NCBI GenBank assembly: GCA_027325115.1
Contig: DAHWFG010000661.1
Location: forward strand, 1 to 8,958
Length of the DNA stretch: 8,958 bases
Direction: 5' to 3'
Origin: JAKBCQ01 sp021807585
Lineage (GTDB): Bacteria > Planctomycetota > Planctomycetia > Isosphaerales > Isosphaeraceae
The translations under genes were made by a program, and so were the position numbers. The notes below the pieces were generated by a model that had not been told where the DNA came from, searched no databases, and was given only the letters and a program-made list of their open reading frames with translations. Of the stretch, positions 7,032 through 8,958 are shown piece after piece. Numbering within the stretch: position 1 is the first letter of the stretch; every line of letters begins with the position of its first letter.

Positions 7032-7640
7032 ATGGCGGTTCCAGGAGCGGCGGAGAAGATCGGTTGGGGCTTGGCGATCGCGTGTGTCGCGGGCGTGATC
7101 GGTTACATGGCGTTTCTCATGCCCGATCCGGGGATCGAGCTTCAACCTCCCAAGCTCAAGCGCGAGACGGGTCCGCTTACGACCGACTTGAACTGGAAGG
7201 TGAGCGATCTTGAAAAGAAACCGTTCAATCTCCAGCAGTATCGCGGCAAGCCGCTGTTTCTCAACCTTTGGGCGACGTGGTGCGCTCCGTGCATCGCCGA
7301 GCTTCCCTCGATCGATCACCTGGCGTCGAATCCGAGGCTCAAGGGTAAAGTGGGGTTCGCGTGTGTCGCAATCGACGACCGTGAGACGCTCGACATGGTT
7401 CGCGATTTTGTTCAACAGCGAAAGCTCGACGTCCCCGTCTATTACACGACGAAAGAAGATATCCCGGGCATCTTTCCGCTCGCCAATCTCCCCACGACGT
7501 TCATCATCGGCGCCGACGGCCGCGTCCTCCATCACGAAGAAGGGAGCGCGCTTTGGGATTCTCCCGAGGTCGTCGACATGCTCGAAAAGTACGCCACGCA
7601 AAAACCGAAAGCCGAACCACAACCGGGTTCAATTGAATAA
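7032..7640 (+). CDS. TlpA/ResA-like membrane-anchored thioredoxin-fold protein
   Basis: This 202-residue protein has an N-terminal signal anchor (hydrophobic about 11-29) and a thioredoxin-like domain outside the cytoplasmic membrane. The redox motif is WCAPC (83-87), in FLNLWATWCAPCIAELPS context typical of the TlpA/ResA/AhpC-TSA group. The cis-proline region is LPTTFIIG (153-160, Pro154). Such proteins reduce disulfides in extracytoplasmic partners, for example during cytochrome c maturation or copper-site assembly, using electrons from a DsbD/CcdA-type membrane protein. No such partner gene is in the window, so its client is unknown. The C-terminus is a short charged, proline-containing tail after the last helix. 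The ATG at 7032 is chosen from the Shine-Dalgarno and promoter positions. It is a single-gene unit with its own promoter, divergent from the glycosyltransferase and convergent with the lipoprotein gene. Confidence 0.9.
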   Translation: MAVPGAAEKIGWGLAIACVAGVIGYMAFLMPDPGIELQPPKLKRETGPLTTDLNWKVSDLEKKPFNLQQYRGKPLFLNLWATWCAPCIAELPSIDHLASNPRLKGKVGFACVAIDDRETLDMVRDFVQQRKLDVPVYYTTKEDIPGIFPLANLPTTFIIGADGRVLHHEEGSALWDSPEVVDMLEKYATQKPKAEPQPGSIE

Positions 7641-7706
7641 TTGTTTACAAAAGAATATCTTGTGATTCACGGATAATGATATGTGGTCTCGGCGGTTCCG
7701 TGTGCC

Positions 7707-7769
7707 GTGGAAGCGCCGTGGAGGCGCGTGGAAGCGCCGCGGAGGCGCGTGGAAGCGCCGTGGAGGCGC
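7707..7769. repeat. Three tandem 21-bp repeats, each a small hairpin
   Basis: Units lie at 7707-7727, 7728-7748 and 7749-7769, with a partial fourth beginning at 7770. Units 1 and 3 are identical and unit 2 differs by one base (T to C). Each unit is itself two near-copies of GTGGARGCGC, giving an average half-period of 10.5 bp. Within each unit GCGCC pairs with GGCGC across five bases. An alternative pairing between neighbouring units (GGCGC then GCGCC across six bases) is also possible. One reading frame gives a seven-residue repeat WKRRGGA, which I regard as a by-product of 21 being divisible by three. Confidence 0.85.
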
Positions 7770-7775
7770 GTGGAA

Positions 7776-7819
7776 ACGGGTTCCGCGAACCAAGACTTAC
7801 GTCTCGGCGCGGAACCCGT
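7776..7819. terminator. Strong 12-bp hairpin between convergent genes, candidate bidirectional terminator
   Basis: ACGGGTTCCGCG (7776-7787) and CGCGGAACCCGT (7808-7819) pair perfectly. The 20-base loop contains a further AGAC/GTCT stem (7793-7796 with 7801-7804). It lies between the convergent TlpA-like and lipoprotein genes, 25 bp past the lipoprotein stop and 135 bp past the TlpA stop, where a shared terminator is expected. There is no T-tract on either side, so it may work by another mechanism or may be a dispersed repeat. Confidence 0.55.
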
Positions 7820-7844
7820 GGGTAGACGAACGATTGTTGAGCGA

Positions 7845-8450
7845 TTACTGGATCGTGGCTTTGGCGGGGCCGCCGCAGCGTCGGAGGTAATCTTTATCGA
7901 GGTAAACGACCTCGATCCGATCCTTGCGATGATTAAACGGAATCGGGTAATCCGACCAATAGGCTTCGAGGAAGAAGACCGTGCACTTATAGTGGCAATG
8001 GATCAACTGGCAAGGTCCTGCGAGGGGGATGATTTTGCAGGGGTCGACCTTCTCGCCGATCTTTTCGATCAAAATCTTCACGTCGTTACGTTGAACTTCG
8101 TACAGTCCCGGCCAGCCCGGACGGAAGTGGGGGACTTTGGCCCAAACTTCTTCCTCGCTGGGGGGATCAAGGCACGGTTGCGGAGCGAACTCGCCCGGCA
8201 CGGGGTCGAGGATCGGCACGCGATCGCGCTCCTCGCGCTGCATATCTTCTTCAAGGCGTTGTTGTTGCGACGGTAGGATCGGCCATGGGAACGACCACCC
8301 CGTCGGATGGAACGGAGCGATATTGCGGAATACATAAGAAATTCCACAACCGGTGGAGCTTGTCGAAATCATGGCCACCAGAGCGCCCATCAGCAAACCG
8401 CGAACCCAACGCGGGCTAATCAGGCCCCAAAGCCGCGTGGAACGGGTCAT
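7845..8450 (-). CDS. Conserved planctomycete-type lipoprotein of unknown function
   Basis: This protein of 201 residues has a basic N-terminus (MTRSTRLWGLISPRWVR), a hydrophobic stretch (about 18-29) and a cysteine at 35 in STSSTGC. That is compatible with lipoprotein signal peptidase processing, although the -3 residue is not the usual leucine. The mature part has a proline-rich segment, then a compact domain with the remaining cysteines in motifs such as DPCK, GPCQ, IHCHYKC and, near the end, RRCGG. It contains the aromatic stretch EAYWSDYPIPFNH. I associate these motifs with hypothetical proteins in planctomycetes, from recognition rather than a search. The start at 8450 is chosen because AAGGAGGG (8459-8466) lies eight bases upstream; the ATG at 8480 has no such site. 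The cysteines could form disulfides outside the cytoplasm, and a thioredoxin-like gene converges on it, but a functional link is unproven. Confidence 0.8.
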   Translation of the reverse strand: MTRSTRLWGLISPRWVRGLLMGALVAMISTSSTGCGISYVFRNIAPFHPTGWSFPWPILPSQQQRLEEDMQREERDRVPILDPVPGEFAPQPCLDPPSEEEVWAKVPHFRPGWPGLYEVQRNDVKILIEKIGEKVDPCKIIPLAGPCQLIHCHYKCTVFFLEAYWSDYPIPFNHRKDRIEVVYLDKDYLRRCGGPAKATIQ

Positions 8451-8458
8451 AGTCGGTT

Positions 8459-8466
8459 CCCTCCTT
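8459..8466 (-). promoter_or_regulatory. Shine-Dalgarno site of the lipoprotein gene
   Basis: AAGGAGGG on the minus strand, eight bases before the ATG at 8450. It is close to the full anti-16S complement and is the reason to prefer this start over the ATG at 8480. Confidence 0.75.
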
Positions 8467-8480
8467 GGAACTTGTGCCAT

Positions 8481-8958
8481 GGACCTGGGACACTCCCCCC
8501 AACGAAGTGCGCTTAGGGGCCGAGTCGACCTCTCATGGCTCGACGCGCCGGTCGTCTTGCCGATACCGGCATGGTATTCCTGTTATCGTTCGTAAACCCG
8601 CTTGACTGTGAGGAATTTCCCGAATCGTCACGATTCGTCATTCTCGGTGAACGTGAAGAACCCGAAAATCGACGCGTCGAGATCCATTGGAACGTGCCGT
8701 CACGTTTCGGATTGGGAATTCGCTCGCCGAGCGATCGACCTCATTCCAATCGACAAAATCGTCGCAAACCTCAAGAAATAATTGGTTCAGGGGCGTAATG
8801 TGAGCGCGAGTCGTTCGATTTCGGCCGCTCGATCGGCGCGCCGCGGTCGAGCCGATCTCGGCGGTTGATCGACGGATCGAAGGCGCGCGGCGACTTCGCG
8901 CGTCGTTTCCGATCATCTGATGTTTGAAGAAATCAGATCTTATCGCCCGCGATTCCGG
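8481..8958. other. Gene-free region upstream of the lipoprotein gene
   Basis: No coding sequence is supportable here; the open frames on both strands lack ribosome binding sites and look like arginine-rich noise. Small inverted repeats are visible: TGCCG/CGGCA (8558-8571) overlapping ATACC/GGTAT (8563-8577), CGAATCG/CGATTCG (8621-8637), and ATCTGAT/ATCAGAT (8915-8938). The promoter of the lipoprotein gene should lie here, but I could not identify convincing -35 and -10 boxes. Confidence 0.5.

Noticed and set aside
7707..7769. The tandem repeats as a CRISPR array
   Set aside because: The units are directly abutting with no unique spacers, and there are no cas genes.
7681..7890. A plus-strand frame encoding a WKRRGGA repeat peptide
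   Set aside because: It has no ribosome binding site, reads through the 12-bp hairpin, and overlaps the end of the lipoprotein gene antisense. The peptide periodicity simply follows from the 21-bp DNA repeat.
8638..8916. A minus-strand open frame upstream of the lipoprotein gene
   Set aside because: The translation is low-information and arginine/serine-rich, has no ribosome binding site, and shows no recognisable domain.

Overview
The window reads as chromosomal DNA from a GC-rich bacterium, most likely a planctomycete (Planctomycetota, Isosphaeraceae/Gemmataceae-like). The reasons are inference from recognition only: the small cysteine-rich lipoprotein near the right end resembles a planctomycete family of unknown function; the membrane glycosyltransferase ends in a VWGWQSPL-type periplasmic domain I associate with planctomycetes; intergenic gaps are long; and the hexamer CGATCG is extremely abundant (about 54 copies by hand count). 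I see no mobile elements, tRNA, rRNA or CRISPR array.

Layout. Bases 1-950 carry no convincing gene, only hairpins and homopolymer runs, with a terminator-like hairpin at 859-899 facing the first gene. Three genes follow on the minus strand. In transcription order they are a GT39/ArnT-like membrane glycosyltransferase (6849 to 4996), a FabD-like acyltransferase (about 4542 to 3091) and a long acyl-CoA dehydrogenase (2900 to 951). A divergent intergenic region (6850-7031) with a good sigma70-type promoter drives a plus-strand TlpA-like membrane-anchored thioredoxin (7032-7640). A convergent gap (7641-7844) holds three 21-bp tandem repeats that each fold as a hairpin, followed by a perfect 12-bp stem. 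The minus-strand lipoprotein gene (8450 to 7845) comes next, and the last roughly 500 bases hold no gene I can support.

How the genes may work together. The acyltransferase and acyl-CoA dehydrogenase are neighbours in the same direction and both act on acyl thioesters, so they plausibly belong to one lipid or polyketide pathway; no synthase or carrier protein lies inside the window. The acyltransferase keeps the Ser-His pair of FabD, but appears to lack the N-terminal GQGSQ motif and the arginine that holds the malonyl carboxylate. It may therefore transfer a non-malonyl acyl group or act differently. The glycosyltransferase, TlpA protein and lipoprotein are envelope proteins with no evident link to this pair or to each other.

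The most notable points are the altered active site of the FabD-like protein, the hairpin array between the convergent genes, and the CGATCG over-representation. I do not see a clear multi-gene defence, mobile or otherwise novel system.
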